Made by a program: the position numbers and the translations under genes
Notes under the pieces: generated by a model
Database searches by the model: none
The model's input: the letters and a program-made list of their open reading frames with translations, nothing else
Told to the model about the DNA's origin: nothing
Part shown: piece by piece, positions 1 to 9,540 of the stretch
Numbering within the stretch: the stretch's first letter is position 1
Layout: every line of letters begins with the position of its first letter
Assembly (NCBI GenBank): GCA_913063325.1
Contig: CAJXYE010000031.1
Coordinates: 1-51,033 of the forward strand
Direction: 5' to 3'
From: an uncultured Colwellia sp.
Lineage (GTDB): Bacteria; Pseudomonadota; Gammaproteobacteria; Enterobacterales; Alteromonadaceae
Length of the DNA stretch: 51,033 bases

Positions 1-2337
1 ATGAAGTTGGTGACACCACCAAATAATGCCAATGCCAACTGGAATTTAAAAGTTGAACAAGGTGGCGCAAGCTCTGAAGCCGTACTACGTATAGATACAC
101 CGACTACTGAATGGCAACATTATGCAATCTCTTTACGTGATTTAAATAATGCTGGTTTAGCCCTTAACGGTATAGACGTTATCATGCTTTTCCCTGATTG
201 GGGTCAAAGTGAAGGCGCTGTATTTAGAGTTGATAACGTTACTATCTTGCAAGGTGAAGAAACTGGCGGTGGCGATAACGGCTCAGGTGGCGACACTGGT
301 GGAGACACTGGTGGAGACTCAGGTCCTGCTGCAGGAGAAGAAATCCTCAACAACGGTTCATTTGACAGTGACTTAGATGGTTGGATTGGTGTCGGTGTTG
401 CCAATACTGAAGGTGACAATACCTTCTACCAAGCAGATGTTGAAGTTGCAGGTAACGCGTGGGATGTTAATTTCAGTCAAGTAATGACTTTAACACCTGG
501 CGAAACCTATGTTTTATCGTTTAATGCTAAAGCATCCGTAGCACGCACTATGATTGCTGGTCTTGGCCTTAACTCTGACCCATGGACAAATGTGACCGAA
601 ACAGTTGCGTTAACCACTGAATGGCAAACTTATACGTATGTATTAACCACCTCAGGTTTTGGTGATGATAACAGCCGGGTATTATTTGACTTAGGTGCTG
701 AAGCTGGCTCTGTATATATCGATGATGTTAGTGTTTCGATTCAAGCAGATAACGGTGGAAACACTGGTGGCAACACTGGCGGGCCAGTTGTAGAAGATGA
801 GTTTGTTATCACTTCTTCAACAGGCACTACTGATGTTAGCTTTACGCCGGATACTATCGGTGAATGGAGCACTGGCACAACCATTCAAGCTGATGTAATT
901 GTTGATGGTCTATCAAGCTGGGAGCTTACTTCAAGCTCTAATTCACCAGAACAAGGAAACTGGGGTACTGTTTTAGCATTCCAAAATGGTTTCTTTGGTG
1001 ACTTTAGTTCATTCAACCGTGTTGAATTAAAACTGGCTACTTCAGGCGGTTATGAGAATTTTAAAGTGGCTATCTCTGGTAACGGTGTAAGTAAAGAAAT
1101 TACTTTACCGGTAGATCAAAGCACTTCTGCTTGGCAGACTATTTCTATTGATGCGGCAGATATTCCTGTGAATATGTCTTCGATTGATTGGGTTGCAGTA
1201 TACGGTACTGGTGGTCAAGCGGGTGTTTCAACCATTAATATCACTGACTTTAGTTTGATTAAAGACGAAGCAATTGCTTTTGACGCTGAAACGGAAAGTG
1301 ACTTTGTATTTATCTCTTCAGATGCAGGTACATCAAGTGACTTGGTTCATGATGGAGATAACAACAGCGATGTGGGTAATATTATCTTCGGAGAATGGAG
1401 CACAGGTACCAGTATTTCAGAAGTTACATACTCTGGCTTAGATGCAATTCAACTTACTGCTGGCGGTGGTTGGGGGGCAGTATTTGCTCTGCAAGGTGAT
1501 ATTTCAGATGGTAGCACTGTTGATAACTACGATGTTGATCTAGCAACATATACCAACATTAAGTTTAAAGTTGCTTCACAAGGTGCTTTTGAACGTTATG
1601 CGTTATCAATTGTTTCTAACGTAAATGGCAATGAAACGTCTCAAGAAGTTGGCTTTAGCTTAAACAGCCAAGCAGATTGGAACGAAATTGACATTGACTT
1701 AGCACAATATGGTGTTCATTTATCAAACGTGAATCAAATGGCACTATTTGGTGTTTATGATGGCGGCCCTGCTGGTCAAAAAATCTATGTTACTGATATG
1801 ATTGCTTACGACACTGGTAAAGTTGCACCAGCAAAAGACAGCTCGGACGATAAATTTGTATTCTTCTCATCTACGGATGAAAGTTCAGATTTAGTGTGGG
1901 ACGGCAATGATACAGCTCATGATGGCAACATTACTATGAGTGAATGGTCTACCGGTACAACATTAACTTCAGATGTTACTTACAACGGCTTAAATGCTTT
2001 TGAATTAACAAAAGGTGCTGGTTGGGGGGCTGTTCTGGCGTTAATGGGAGATACCTATGGAGGCGTGCAAGAATACAAGTTAGATGTGGCTAAATACAGC
2101 ACAATTAACTTGAAAATTGCTGCTCAAGGTGCTTTTTCTGCTTACTATATCGACTTTATAGTTGATGGCTCTGAATTCAAAGTACCTTTAACGGTGAATA
2201 GTAATTGGACTGAGGTAACTATTAATGTTGCCGATATTCCACTTAACTTATCTAAGTTAACCCAAATAGCAATATTTGGTGAAGGTGGTGGTGCAGGTAA
2301 TAAAATTTACATTACCGATTTAAATATCTCAAAATAA
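1..2337 (+). CDS. C-terminal part of a secreted multi-domain carbohydrate-binding protein (5' truncated by window edge)
   Basis: The reading frame is open from base 1 and lacks a signal peptide. It starts inside a beta-sandwich module (about residues 1-85), so the true start lies upstream and the ATG at position 1 is probably internal. A Gly/Asp/Thr/Ser linker (about 86-112) leads to a CBM4/9-like module (about 113-248, opening with LNNGSFDSDLDGW and closing with VYIDDVSVS). A second TGG linker follows, then three related repeats of about 160-170 residues (about 265-425, 435-612, 622-778). Each repeat opens with a (D/K)F(V)xxSS motif, carries GEWSTGT or SEWSTGT, and ends in an I(Y/N)(V/I)TD strand. 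The repeats resemble the ExoP-type galactose-binding-like domains found C-terminal in marine beta-glucanases. The catalytic domain, if any, is outside the window. The GH30 and CBM9 genes just downstream support a role in glycan breakdown. Family names are from memory of the motifs. Confidence 0.75.
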   Translation: MKLVTPPNNANANWNLKVEQGGASSEAVLRIDTPTTEWQHYAISLRDLNNAGLALNGIDVIMLFPDWGQSEGAVFRVDNVTILQGEETGGGDNGSGGDTGGDTGGDSGPAAGEEILNNGSFDSDLDGWIGVGVANTEGDNTFYQADVEVAGNAWDVNFSQVMTLTPGETYVLSFNAKASVARTMIAGLGLNSDPWTNVTETVALTTEWQTYTYVLTTSGFGDDNSRVLFDLGAEAGSVYIDDVSVSIQADNGGNTGGNTGGPVVEDEFVITSSTGTTDVSFTPDTIGEWSTGTTIQADVIVDGLSSWELTSSSNSPEQGNWGTVLAFQNGFFGDFSSFNRVELKLATSGGYENFKVAISGNGVSKEITLPVDQSTSAWQTISIDAADIPVNMSSIDWVAVYGTGGQAGVSTINITDFSLIKDEAIAFDAETESDFVFISSDAGTSSDLVHDGDNNSDVGNIIFGEWSTGTSISEVTYSGLDAIQLTAGGGWGAVFALQGDISDGSTVDNYDVDLATYTNIKFKVASQGAFERYALSIVSNVNGNETSQEVGFSLNSQADWNEIDIDLAQYGVHLSNVNQMALFGVYDGGPAGQKIYVTDMIAYDTGKVAPAKDSSDDKFVFFSSTDESSDLVWDGNDTAHDGNITMSEWSTGTTLTSDVTYNGLNAFELTKGAGWGAVLALMGDTYGGVQEYKLDVAKYSTINLKIAAQGAFSAYYIDFIVDGSEFKVPLTVNSNWTEVTINVADIPLNLSKLTQIAIFGEGGGAGNKIYITDLNISK

Positions 2338-2362
2338 ATTCAATGTAAAATTATTGATATTC

Positions 2363-2400
2363 AAGCCCGACTTACTTATTTGGTAAGTCGGGCTTTTTTA
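2363..2400 (+). terminator. Rho-independent terminator after the carbohydrate-binding protein
   Basis: A 13-bp perfect inverted repeat (AAGCCCGACTTAC / GTAAGTCGGGCTT) with a 7-nt loop is followed directly by a T-rich run. It lies 25 bases after the stop codon. Confidence 0.9.
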
Positions 2401-2536
2401 TTTCTACGTACATAACTACTTATCACATAATTTCCAACTTACCGCAGCATTAATCCGCTTTGGCGAAATAGTATTGTCTTGATGAAATCTTCAATGGATG
2501 ATAGATATTCAAATTCAAACTTAGATTTAGAGAAAT

Positions 2537-3295
2537 ATGACAAATATAAATTTTAGTTTTACAGTAATTATCATGCTGTTTGTATTCCATTCAAATAGTG
2601 CCTTTTCTAAAGACTCTCATGCTCCAGAACGAACAGAATATTTTGCTCCCTACGCTGGTAAAACGGTTGAAGTCGATGGCAGCGCTGATGAAAGTATCTG
2701 GCAATTAGCAAAATGGCAGAATCTTGATCAACGTTGGCTCGGTCCAGAATACTCTAAAGAAGATGTTCAAGGTCGCTACAAAGTTGTTTGGAGCAAATCC
2801 AAATTATACATTTTGGCTGAAATTGTCGATGATATCTTAATTGATACCCATCGTGACCCATTAACTCAGTATTGGGATGATGATACTTTAGAGATATTTA
2901 TAGACGAAGACTTCTCCGGCGGTGATCATCAGTATAATCATAATGCATTCGCCTACCACATGTCGTTAGACAACCAAGCCATAGATATTGGCACAAACAA
3001 ACTCGCTCAAAGTTATTCTCACCATGTTGAAAGTCGTTGGAAGCAACAAGGCAATAAGCTCGTTTGGGAATTAAGTATCGATATTTATACCGATGCTTAT
3101 AAAGATCAAGCAACTGATAACCAAACCGTTGAGCTTTATGCAGGAAAAATCATGGGATTTATGGTTGCCTATTGTGATAACGATGGTAGTGAATTGCGTG
3201 AAAACTTTATTGGCTCTGAATCTGCCCTTGGTGGAGCACCCGATCGGGGTTGGATAGATGCAGGTATGTTTGGTAAGTTAATTCTATCTAAGTAA
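2537..3295 (+). CDS. Exported CBM9-like sugar-binding protein
   Basis: This is a 252-residue protein with an N-terminal signal peptide (hydrophobic stretch to about residue 24, cleavage near AFS-KD). The body matches the family-9 carbohydrate-binding fold found alone in many marine bacteria. It has VDGSADESIWQLAKW near residue 50, then the YKVVWSKSKLYILAEIVDD strand, WDDDTLEIFIDED, and a C-terminal GGAPDRGWIDAGMFGKL. It contains no catalytic residues of a known hydrolase. It lies 33 bp upstream of the GH30 gene on the same strand, so the two probably form an operon in which this protein binds the reducing ends or chains released outside the cell. The start ATG follows GAGAAAT. The substrate cannot be told from sequence. 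Confidence 0.8.
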   Translation: MTNINFSFTVIIMLFVFHSNSAFSKDSHAPERTEYFAPYAGKTVEVDGSADESIWQLAKWQNLDQRWLGPEYSKEDVQGRYKVVWSKSKLYILAEIVDDILIDTHRDPLTQYWDDDTLEIFIDEDFSGGDHQYNHNAFAYHMSLDNQAIDIGTNKLAQSYSHHVESRWKQQGNKLVWELSIDIYTDAYKDQATDNQTVELYAGKIMGFMVAYCDNDGSELRENFIGSESALGGAPDRGWIDAGMFGKLILSK

Positions 3296-3328
3296 ATAAA
3301 TCAATTATATTTATTTAAACAGTGAAAA

Positions 3329-5038
3329 ATGATCATGAAAAACAAAGTAATACTCATCGCGGTAATATCTTCTATAACGTTGGCAAGTTGTATGTTTCAA
3401 GAACAAGGATCTCAAGTGAATAGCAAGATGGCAGAAACGAGTTATCATTTATCACAAACGAGTAAAATCCTGTTAACCAGTGAGGCTGGCGCTAAAATTT
3501 CATCGCAGCCAAACTTAACCTTTGTACAAGGTAGAGCCCAAGGCAAAGTGATTACCGTTAGGCCTGATATTATTAAGCAAAATATATTAGGAATTGGTAC
3601 TTCTTTTACCGAATCTTCGGCTTTTGTTCTTGCGCACTTAAGTAAAGAAAAAAGAGCAGAGGTCATGGAAAATATTTATGGTGAAACGGGGGCCAACTTC
3701 TCCATTGCTCGAACACCTATTGGCGCGACAGATTTTGCTGTTGATGGAAAATATTCGTATGCAGCAATTAAAGATGATGTTGAACTATCGTCTTTTAGTA
3801 TCGCGGTAGATCAAGATGGTTTTAAACAGCAAGAGCATGCCGGTATCAAAGATGAGCAATTTGATTTATTGCCAATGATCAAACAAGCCTACGAAATTAA
3901 AAATAAACAAAGTGAGAAAGATTTAAGAATTATTGCGTCAGCATGGACAGCACCACCATGGATGAAAGATATTGATGATTGGTATGTTAGGCCAACGAGT
4001 GAAAATAATTATCAAGGCACCGGCGGTGAATTAAAATCACAATATATTTCTACCTATGCAGACTATCTTGTTAAATACCTTGATGCCTATAAAAAAGAAG
4101 GCATTGATATTTGGGGACTCACTCCAGTAAATGAACCACATGGTAATAGTGGCCAATGGGAAAGTATGCATTTCACGCCGAAAACACAAAGTACTTTTAT
4201 TAAGGATCACTTAGGACCAAAGTTGAAAGCAAGTGCTCATGAAAAGGTAAAATTACTTATTTATGATCAAAACCGTGATCAAATGGAGCATTGGACTGAT
4301 GAAATACTAACTGATAAGGAAACGGCCCAGTATGTTTATGGAACAGCGGTTCATTGGTATGAAAGTACGTATAAAGTTAACGAAGATGTATTTGATCGTG
4401 TTCATGAAAAATTTCCAGAGTTTTCGATTATTCATACAGAAGGTACTATTGATGACTTAGGTAAGGACGCACCAAACGGGATATTAGATCCCATTCGCTT
4501 TAAAGAGTCTAACTGGTTTAATAATGATGATTTTTGGTGGAATGAAAATGCAACCGATTGGGCATATACTGCTACATGGGCACCAAAGCCAGAAGATCAT
4601 CCTATCTATACGCCTGTACATCGTTATGCCCGAAATATTATTGTAAGTTTAAATCACTGGCTTGAAGGTTGGATTGACTGGAACATAGTGTTAGATCGAA
4701 ATGGTGGCCCTAATCATGTAGGGAATTTCTGTGGTGCACCAATTATGATAGATACCGAAACCGGAGAAGTGTATTACACACCAATTTATCATGTACTGTC
4801 TCAGTTCAGTCAAACGATCCGCCCTGGCGATAAAGCATTACAAGTAGACACTCAATTAGATGGGGTAGATAGTGATGCTTTGCATGCGAGTGCGGCAATC
4901 AGTAAAAACAATTTAGTTAGTACACAATTGTTAAATACAACAAAAAAGGCGATTAGTTTTTCTCTGCAAATTGGAACACAATTTGTAGAAGTATCTATGC
5001 CTGCGAACTCAGTTCAAACTATTCAAGTTCAATTATAA
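3329..5038 (+). CDS. GH30-family glycoside hydrolase lipoprotein (probable endo-beta-1,6-glucanase/glucosylceramidase type)
   Basis: This 569-residue protein has a lipobox ending in LASC (Cys21), so it is predicted to be anchored in the outer membrane. The catalytic (beta/alpha)8 barrel shows the clan-A signatures of GH30: WGLTPVNEPHG with the acid/base Glu at residue 269, and IIHTEGT with the nucleophile Glu at 371. Other GH30-like features are the N-terminal GIGTSFTESSAFVLAHL segment, the SAWTAPPWMKD loop, and a C-terminal beta domain ending in MPANSVQTIQVQL. Length is normal for GH30 subfamilies 1/3. Established family activities include beta-1,6-glucanase, glucosylceramidase and xylanase. 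Beta-1,6-glucan (laminarin branches, fungal or algal glucan) is the best guess given the neighbours. The start could also be the second ATG two codons on. Confidence 0.9.
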   Translation: MIMKNKVILIAVISSITLASCMFQEQGSQVNSKMAETSYHLSQTSKILLTSEAGAKISSQPNLTFVQGRAQGKVITVRPDIIKQNILGIGTSFTESSAFVLAHLSKEKRAEVMENIYGETGANFSIARTPIGATDFAVDGKYSYAAIKDDVELSSFSIAVDQDGFKQQEHAGIKDEQFDLLPMIKQAYEIKNKQSEKDLRIIASAWTAPPWMKDIDDWYVRPTSENNYQGTGGELKSQYISTYADYLVKYLDAYKKEGIDIWGLTPVNEPHGNSGQWESMHFTPKTQSTFIKDHLGPKLKASAHEKVKLLIYDQNRDQMEHWTDEILTDKETAQYVYGTAVHWYESTYKVNEDVFDRVHEKFPEFSIIHTEGTIDDLGKDAPNGILDPIRFKESNWFNNDDFWWNENATDWAYTATWAPKPEDHPIYTPVHRYARNIIVSLNHWLEGWIDWNIVLDRNGGPNHVGNFCGAPIMIDTETGEVYYTPIYHVLSQFSQTIRPGDKALQVDTQLDGVDSDALHASAAISKNNLVSTQLLNTTKKAISFSLQIGTQFVEVSMPANSVQTIQVQL

Positions 5039-5052
5039 TTTTTTATATGCAA

Positions 5053-5080
5053 GAGCAATTAGCATGCGCTTGCATTGCTC
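5053..5080. other. Inverted repeat between the GH30 gene and the phosphatase gene
   Basis: GAGCAAT at 5053-5059 pairs with ATTGCTC at 5074-5080 across a 14-nt loop that itself holds GCATGC. There is no T-run after it, so it may be a weak terminator or an mRNA stem before the next gene. Confidence 0.4.
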
Positions 5081-5098
5081 ATAAATAGAGAATACTTC

Positions 5099-5611
5099 AT
5101 GACAGTACATCCATTTGAAACCCTTACTTTATCAAACGGGGCAAAGTTGCTTTTCACACCTTGTCCGGGTACTAAGACAGTTAGCCTTGACGAGTCTTTG
5201 CAACAACTTAAGCAGCAGGGCGTATCTATGTTGCTTACCTTAATGTTTGATAAAGAAATGCTAGATAATAATATTGAAAAGCTCCCTCAACTTTGTAATA
5301 CACTTCAAATTAAGTGGCTACAACTGCCTATTATAGATGATGAAGCCCCTCAAGAAGCATTTGTATTACAGTGGGAGAAGCATAAAAAACTCATGTTAGA
5401 CGAAATTAAGAATAAAGGAATAATAGCGGTACATTGCAAGGGGGGCACTGGCCGAACAGGCACTGTTATTTCATTACTACTTCTACAACTTGGCTGGTCG
5501 GCTGATAAAATTAAACAAGAAATACAAACATTAAAACCTAAGGCTTTACGAATCCAAAAGCAAATTGACTATTTAAATAGTACCCTAAAACACTCAATAG
5601 AAGTGTTTTAG
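5099..5611 (+). CDS. Dual-specificity/tyrosine phosphatase-like protein
   Basis: This is a cytosolic protein of 170 residues from the preferred ATG, which follows AGAGAA at good distance; a TTG 24 bp upstream in frame is less likely. The Cys-based phosphatase signature is intact: HCKGGTGRTG, catalytic Cys113 and Arg119 (CX5R), with a candidate general acid Asp at 80/81 in LPIIDDEAP. The fold matches the small CDKN3-like/dual-specificity group found in proteobacteria. No kinase is encoded next to it and the substrate is unknown. It could act on phosphoprotein, phosphoinositide-like or polyphosphate substrates. The gene ends inside a hairpin that it shares with the convergent MATE gene. Confidence 0.85.
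   Translation: MTVHPFETLTLSNGAKLLFTPCPGTKTVSLDESLQQLKQQGVSMLLTLMFDKEMLDNNIEKLPQLCNTLQIKWLQLPIIDDEAPQEAFVLQWEKHKKLMLDEIKNKGIIAVHCKGGTGRTGTVISLLLLQLGWSADKIKQEIQTLKPKALRIQKQIDYLNSTLKHSIEVF
5585..5611. terminator. Shared bidirectional hairpin over two stop codons
   Basis: A perfect 10-bp inverted repeat (CTAAAACACT / AGTGTTTTAG, 7-nt loop) covers the stop codons of both the phosphatase (+) and the MATE gene (-), which overlap by 4 bp. The GUGUUUUAG arm gives a U-rich 3' side in either direction, which fits a compact bidirectional terminator. Confidence 0.6.
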
Positions 5612-6972
5612 TTTGGCATAGCTACCGTTAGGTTTCTTAACCAATGCTTAGCTTTCATTCTGAAAATAAACATAAATGCTTTAGCTATTTCTTCAGAATA
5701 AGCAACTAAAACGACCCAATATATAGGTAAGTTAAAATAAAATGCCGCAATAAATGTTAATGGTATACTTAATATCCACATGCCTGATATATCAATTAAC
5801 ATACAGTATTTGTTATCTCCACCAGCGCGCAATATCCCCATTGCAGCAGTCATATTGAATACTTTTAAACAGGTACCAAAGATGATTAATACGAAAATAT
5901 CATGGGATAATGCAATTGTTTCTGGCGATAAATTACTATAAGGCATAAAAACTAAAGACTCACATTGAAGTAAAATTAAAGCTAATACAAACGTAACTAT
6001 TGGCGCACTAATGGCGTAATATTTTGCTAAACTCCATGCTGCTGAAAACTCGTTTCTACCTAGGCGTTGGCCAATTAAAATGGCGCAAGCAGAAGCGAAG
6101 CCAAAAAAGAACGAAACGAGTAGCCCTTCCATCGGTGCTAATAGACTCATTACGGCAAGTTCTTGTGTGCCAATGCGGCCATATATCAGTTGATAGACAA
6201 AAGTTCCTAAAGACCAAACACCAAAACTTAGCATCATTGGCCAAACTAAAGTGAGTAATTTTGTCCATGCTTGTTTGTTATAAAATTCGGCACAAAAGAA
6301 TATTGTAGGAAAAACACTGTGCTTAACCTTTGCTAAGTAAGCGAGTATTAATAAAGCATGAAGTGCGCGAGCAAGCAGGGTTGCTAGCGCTGCCCCAGTT
6401 ACCCCCATAGGCTCTACGCCTAAACCTCCTTTGATTAACCAATAGTTTAGAATAATATTGGTAATAATAGCGAAGGTACTTATAAACATAGGAAAGATGA
6501 CTTGGCCAAGTCCCCTTAAAGCGTTTTCAAAGATCATTACAATGACTACAAAAATCAAACTAGGCATTGTCAGCCAAAGGTAGCTTGTTCCAGTATTTAT
6601 AACATTGAGATCACTTGTGGCAATAGCCATTATATTGTCAGAAAATAAGAAGGTCATCAGCAATATAGGCAGTAAAATTCCGGCGGCAATGACAAGTGTT
6701 TTGACAATGATTTGTCTAATCACTCCTATTTGGCCTGCACCAAAGTGCTGAGCAGATAAAGTGCCAACACCGGAGGCGAGTCCGGCTAAAATGATTAAAA
6801 AAACAAATTGAATTCGGTTACCCAGGCCAACCGAAGCAACGGCAGTATCGCCTAAGTGGCCGACCATCATAATATCACTCATGCCTAACATGGTGACCAA
6901 TATGCTTTGCAAAGATATAGGCCAAGCTAATTTAATACTTTGCTTTAAAGGTGTAGATTCGTTGCTGTTCAT
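5608..6972 (-). CDS. MATE-family multidrug/cation antiporter
   Basis: This is a 454-residue integral membrane protein with about 12 hydrophobic helices arranged as two six-helix halves, as in MATE (NorM/DinF) exporters driven by Na+ or H+. Visible family features are the opening KLAWPISLQSILVTMLGMSDIMMVGHLGD, the GVGTLSAQHFGAG segment after helix 2, and the corresponding second-half segment ACAILIGQRLGRNE. The length is typical. It is divergent from the AraC-type gene at 7102 with about 130 bp between, so that regulator may control it, although this is only positional. The substrate is unknown. Confidence 0.92.
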   Translation of the reverse strand: MNSNESTPLKQSIKLAWPISLQSILVTMLGMSDIMMVGHLGDTAVASVGLGNRIQFVFLIILAGLASGVGTLSAQHFGAGQIGVIRQIIVKTLVIAAGILLPILLMTFLFSDNIMAIATSDLNVINTGTSYLWLTMPSLIFVVIVMIFENALRGLGQVIFPMFISTFAIITNIILNYWLIKGGLGVEPMGVTGAALATLLARALHALLILAYLAKVKHSVFPTIFFCAEFYNKQAWTKLLTLVWPMMLSFGVWSLGTFVYQLIYGRIGTQELAVMSLLAPMEGLLVSFFFGFASACAILIGQRLGRNEFSAAWSLAKYYAISAPIVTFVLALILLQCESLVFMPYSNLSPETIALSHDIFVLIIFGTCLKVFNMTAAMGILRAGGDNKYCMLIDISGMWILSIPLTFIAAFYFNLPIYWVVLVAYSEEIAKAFMFIFRMKAKHWLRNLTVAMPN

Positions 6973-7101
6973 TAGTTTTAGTCATTAGAGTTTACTAGAA
7001 TATTGCATAGAATTATAAAATATAGTGATAAAATAAACATAAGTAAAATTGTCATGTATTATGTTTAAAACTATCATTCTGGCAAGTTCGTTTGGAGATT
7101 T

Positions 7102-8019
7102 ATGTGGCAAGATGTTTTAAATATTCACCCTGATTGTATCGAAGATTTTATTAATTTCGATACCTTGCCTGGAAAAGCTGGAAAACTTATAGCCTGCGCG
7201 GGAATGTCGTATTTACAAACTGAGTATCAGATAGGGAAAACTGGTAAAGGAGAAGAGTTTTTAGGAGAGGGAGGTAGTTGCAGACATGTTCATTACTTAA
7301 TTTTTACTCATGCAGGAGAGGGGAAAATTAAGTTTGCTAATGAGCAGTATTTAATTAAACCCGGCAGTATTGTATTACTACCAGCAGGGACTCCTTTTTT
7401 GTATGAGCTTTCGGGTGAATATTGGGATATGTGTTGGCTGTTGCTACACGATTGTTCTGACTATAATTTTGTGCATCAACTGGATCCGTGTGTTTATTCC
7501 AGTGCAAATGCTGAACGACTTTATCAAACGATGTCACTTATTAGAGAATTCAAACATAGTGAAAGCTTGTATCAGTCAGATATTATTTTGCGCTTAATTG
7601 AGGTTTTGGTTTATCAAATAGCGCAAACACTGAATATGGGGCAGCAATTAACTAAACAACAGCAAAAGTTTCATTCCTTAATTAGACGTGTAAAAAAGCA
7701 ATTACAGTTACCTTGGACTGTTGAGAAATTAGCTGCCCAAATGCACATGTCTGAGCCCCACTTATTTCGTTTATGTAAGAAAGAAACAGGCATCACACCA
7801 ATTAAACTACTCACTAACAGTCGTTTAGAATATGCTTGTTACTTACTTCGTTATACCCAATGTAACCTAGAGCAAATAGCTGATACCGTTGGTTATGGTG
7901 ATAGTGCAAGTTTTTCTCACCGATTTAAGAAAGAGTATGGGTTAAGCCCAGGCTACTGGCGTAAAGAACAGGTTAATAAAATTCAATCACATATAAATGA
8001 AAGTGGTAAAGAAAAATAG
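7102..8019 (+). CDS. AraC-family transcriptional regulator with cupin sensor domain
   Basis: The protein has 305 residues. The N-terminal half is a cupin-like ligand domain (HAGEGKIKFANEQYLIKPGSIVLLPAGTPFLYEL). The C-terminal 100 residues hold two helix-turn-helix motifs (VEKLAAQMHMSEPHLFRLCKKETG, then LEQIADTVGYGDSASFSHRFKKEYGLSP). This architecture is typical of regulators that sense sugars. The ATG follows TTTGGAG. It is transcribed divergently from the MATE exporter, and the AT-rich gap between them should hold both promoters. The ligand is not predictable. Confidence 0.9.
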   Translation: MWQDVLNIHPDCIEDFINFDTLPGKAGKLIACAGMSYLQTEYQIGKTGKGEEFLGEGGSCRHVHYLIFTHAGEGKIKFANEQYLIKPGSIVLLPAGTPFLYELSGEYWDMCWLLLHDCSDYNFVHQLDPCVYSSANAERLYQTMSLIREFKHSESLYQSDIILRLIEVLVYQIAQTLNMGQQLTKQQQKFHSLIRRVKKQLQLPWTVEKLAAQMHMSEPHLFRLCKKETGITPIKLLTNSRLEYACYLLRYTQCNLEQIADTVGYGDSASFSHRFKKEYGLSPGYWRKEQVNKIQSHINESGKEK

Positions 8020-8151
8020 TGCTTATGTCTAAAACTCAATACTATAAGAGCTCTTCTTTACTGTCTCGTTAAGGGGGCGAAATGTATGGTCCGCCTCAAT
8101 ATTGCAAGTAATAATATCGATAACGTAGTTGGTTTGCGCTAATACGTTAAG

Positions 8152-9540
8152 TTAAAAAGTAAGGCTAAAAGTAGCGCCACCTTGGTCGTTATTACGTACA
8201 GCCACTTTGCCATTATGAGCAAGCATAACTTGTCTTGTTAAGGCTAAGCCCACACCAGAGCCTTCTTTTTTGGTGGTAAAAAAGGGGACAAATATCTGAT
8301 GAATATTGCCAGGTTCAATACCTTTGCCATTATCTGCAACTTCAATAACCACATGGCCTCTGATATTTAAAAAGGCAGTAAGGCTGACCTTGGCTGATGG
8401 AGTATGGCTTAATGCTTGTGCAGCATTGTGTAGGAGGTTGATCAGTATTTGTTCGACCATATCAGTATCGACAAAAATATCTAACGCATGTGGAGTAATA
8501 GTACTGGTTAATTCAATGTTTTTTTCTTGCCAATCTTGCTTTGTTAGCGATTCAACGTGTGAAAATAGCGCTGCCACTTGTATGACTTTTTTATTAGGAG
8601 AGGGCAAGCGCGTTAATTGGCGATAGCTGGTAACAAACTGCATTAAGCCGTCGCTCCTTCGGGCTACGGTTTTTACTGCGCCTAAAATGTCTTCTAAATC
8701 TTCGGCTAATTCTTCAGTTATTTCCTCGCTAACTTCGGTGGTAATGGCTGGCAATAGCTTTGCTTTTTCTTGCAGATCTTCAACAAGATCAACTGCGGTT
8801 TTAGCCAATGATGCTACGGGGGTAATGCTGTTCATTATCTCGTGTGTTAAAACACTGACTAAATCTTGCCAAGCTTGAAGTTGCGCTAGGGCGAGTTCAC
8901 TTTGAATGTCTTGCATACTGAGTAAGGTTTCGTGTTGTGTCGGTGTTATTATCTCAGTTGCCGAGACGATAAGTTTATGTTCCATACCATCAATAGTGAT
9001 ATGCACTAGCGTACGCTCACCGGCTAAAATACCCTTTAGTTTTTTTGGAAATTCTTTATTAAATTGCGCCATATCATCTATATGAGTGACCACATTTGTA
9101 CCAAATAAACGCCTAACGCTGTTATTCCATAAGGTGATTTTACCCTGATCATCAATGCTCAATAAGGGCACAGGAACATGCTCAATAATAGCCTTGATAT
9201 GACGTAATTCTGCCTCTTGGTTTGAACGCACTTGTTGAATACGCTTTAAAATATCAGTAAAGGTTTCGCCTAATTCTTCAAAGCCAGTGCCAAGGGATTT
9301 TAGTTCAAATCGCTGTGAAAAATCAGCGTGACGAACAGCATCAAAAAAGCGTACTAATTCAGCATTGGTTTTTGAAATAAAGCGTATTATTTCAAAAAAC
9401 TGAATAACGAGTACTGCTGATAACAATAATATTGTCGCGTGATAACCGTCATGCATAACCGCTTGTGTGAGTAAAATAAGTGTTAACATGGCCAAAATCG
9501 TACGGGCAGCTATCAACAAAGAAAATCGCTTAAAGTCCAT
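8152..9540 (-). CDS. NtrY-like membrane histidine kinase of exporter module 1
   Basis: This sensor kinase has 462 residues from the ATG at 9540. That start gives an 11-bp overlap with the upstream response-regulator gene; a GTG 30 bp upstream is possible. Order of parts: two N-terminal membrane helices with almost no periplasmic loop (about residues 5-50), a HAMP-like linker, a PAS domain (IIEHVPVPLLSIDDQGKITLWNNSVRRLFG), an H-box LTHEIMNSITPVASL with the phospho-acceptor His, and an HATPase domain with the N-box INLLHNAAQAL and G-boxes DNGKGIEP and GSGVGLALTRQV. The short loop suggests that it senses within the membrane. It is the cognate kinase of the overlapping sigma-54 activator and the probable sensor for the divergent ABC exporter operon. 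Confidence 0.92.
   Translation of the reverse strand: MDFKRFSLLIAARTILAMLTLILLTQAVMHDGYHATILLLSAVLVIQFFEIIRFISKTNAELVRFFDAVRHADFSQRFELKSLGTGFEELGETFTDILKRIQQVRSNQEAELRHIKAIIEHVPVPLLSIDDQGKITLWNNSVRRLFGTNVVTHIDDMAQFNKEFPKKLKGILAGERTLVHITIDGMEHKLIVSATEIITPTQHETLLSMQDIQSELALAQLQAWQDLVSVLTHEIMNSITPVASLAKTAVDLVEDLQEKAKLLPAITTEVSEEITEELAEDLEDILGAVKTVARRSDGLMQFVTSYRQLTRLPSPNKKVIQVAALFSHVESLTKQDWQEKNIELTSTITPHALDIFVDTDMVEQILINLLHNAAQALSHTPSAKVSLTAFLNIRGHVVIEVADNGKGIEPGNIHQIFVPFFTTKKEGSGVGLALTRQVMLAHNGKVAVRNNDQGGATFSLTF

Noticed and set aside
204..419. 71-codon proline-rich frame on the minus strand
   Set aside because: It is the antisense shadow of the Gly/Asp/Thr linker of the large carbohydrate-binding protein.
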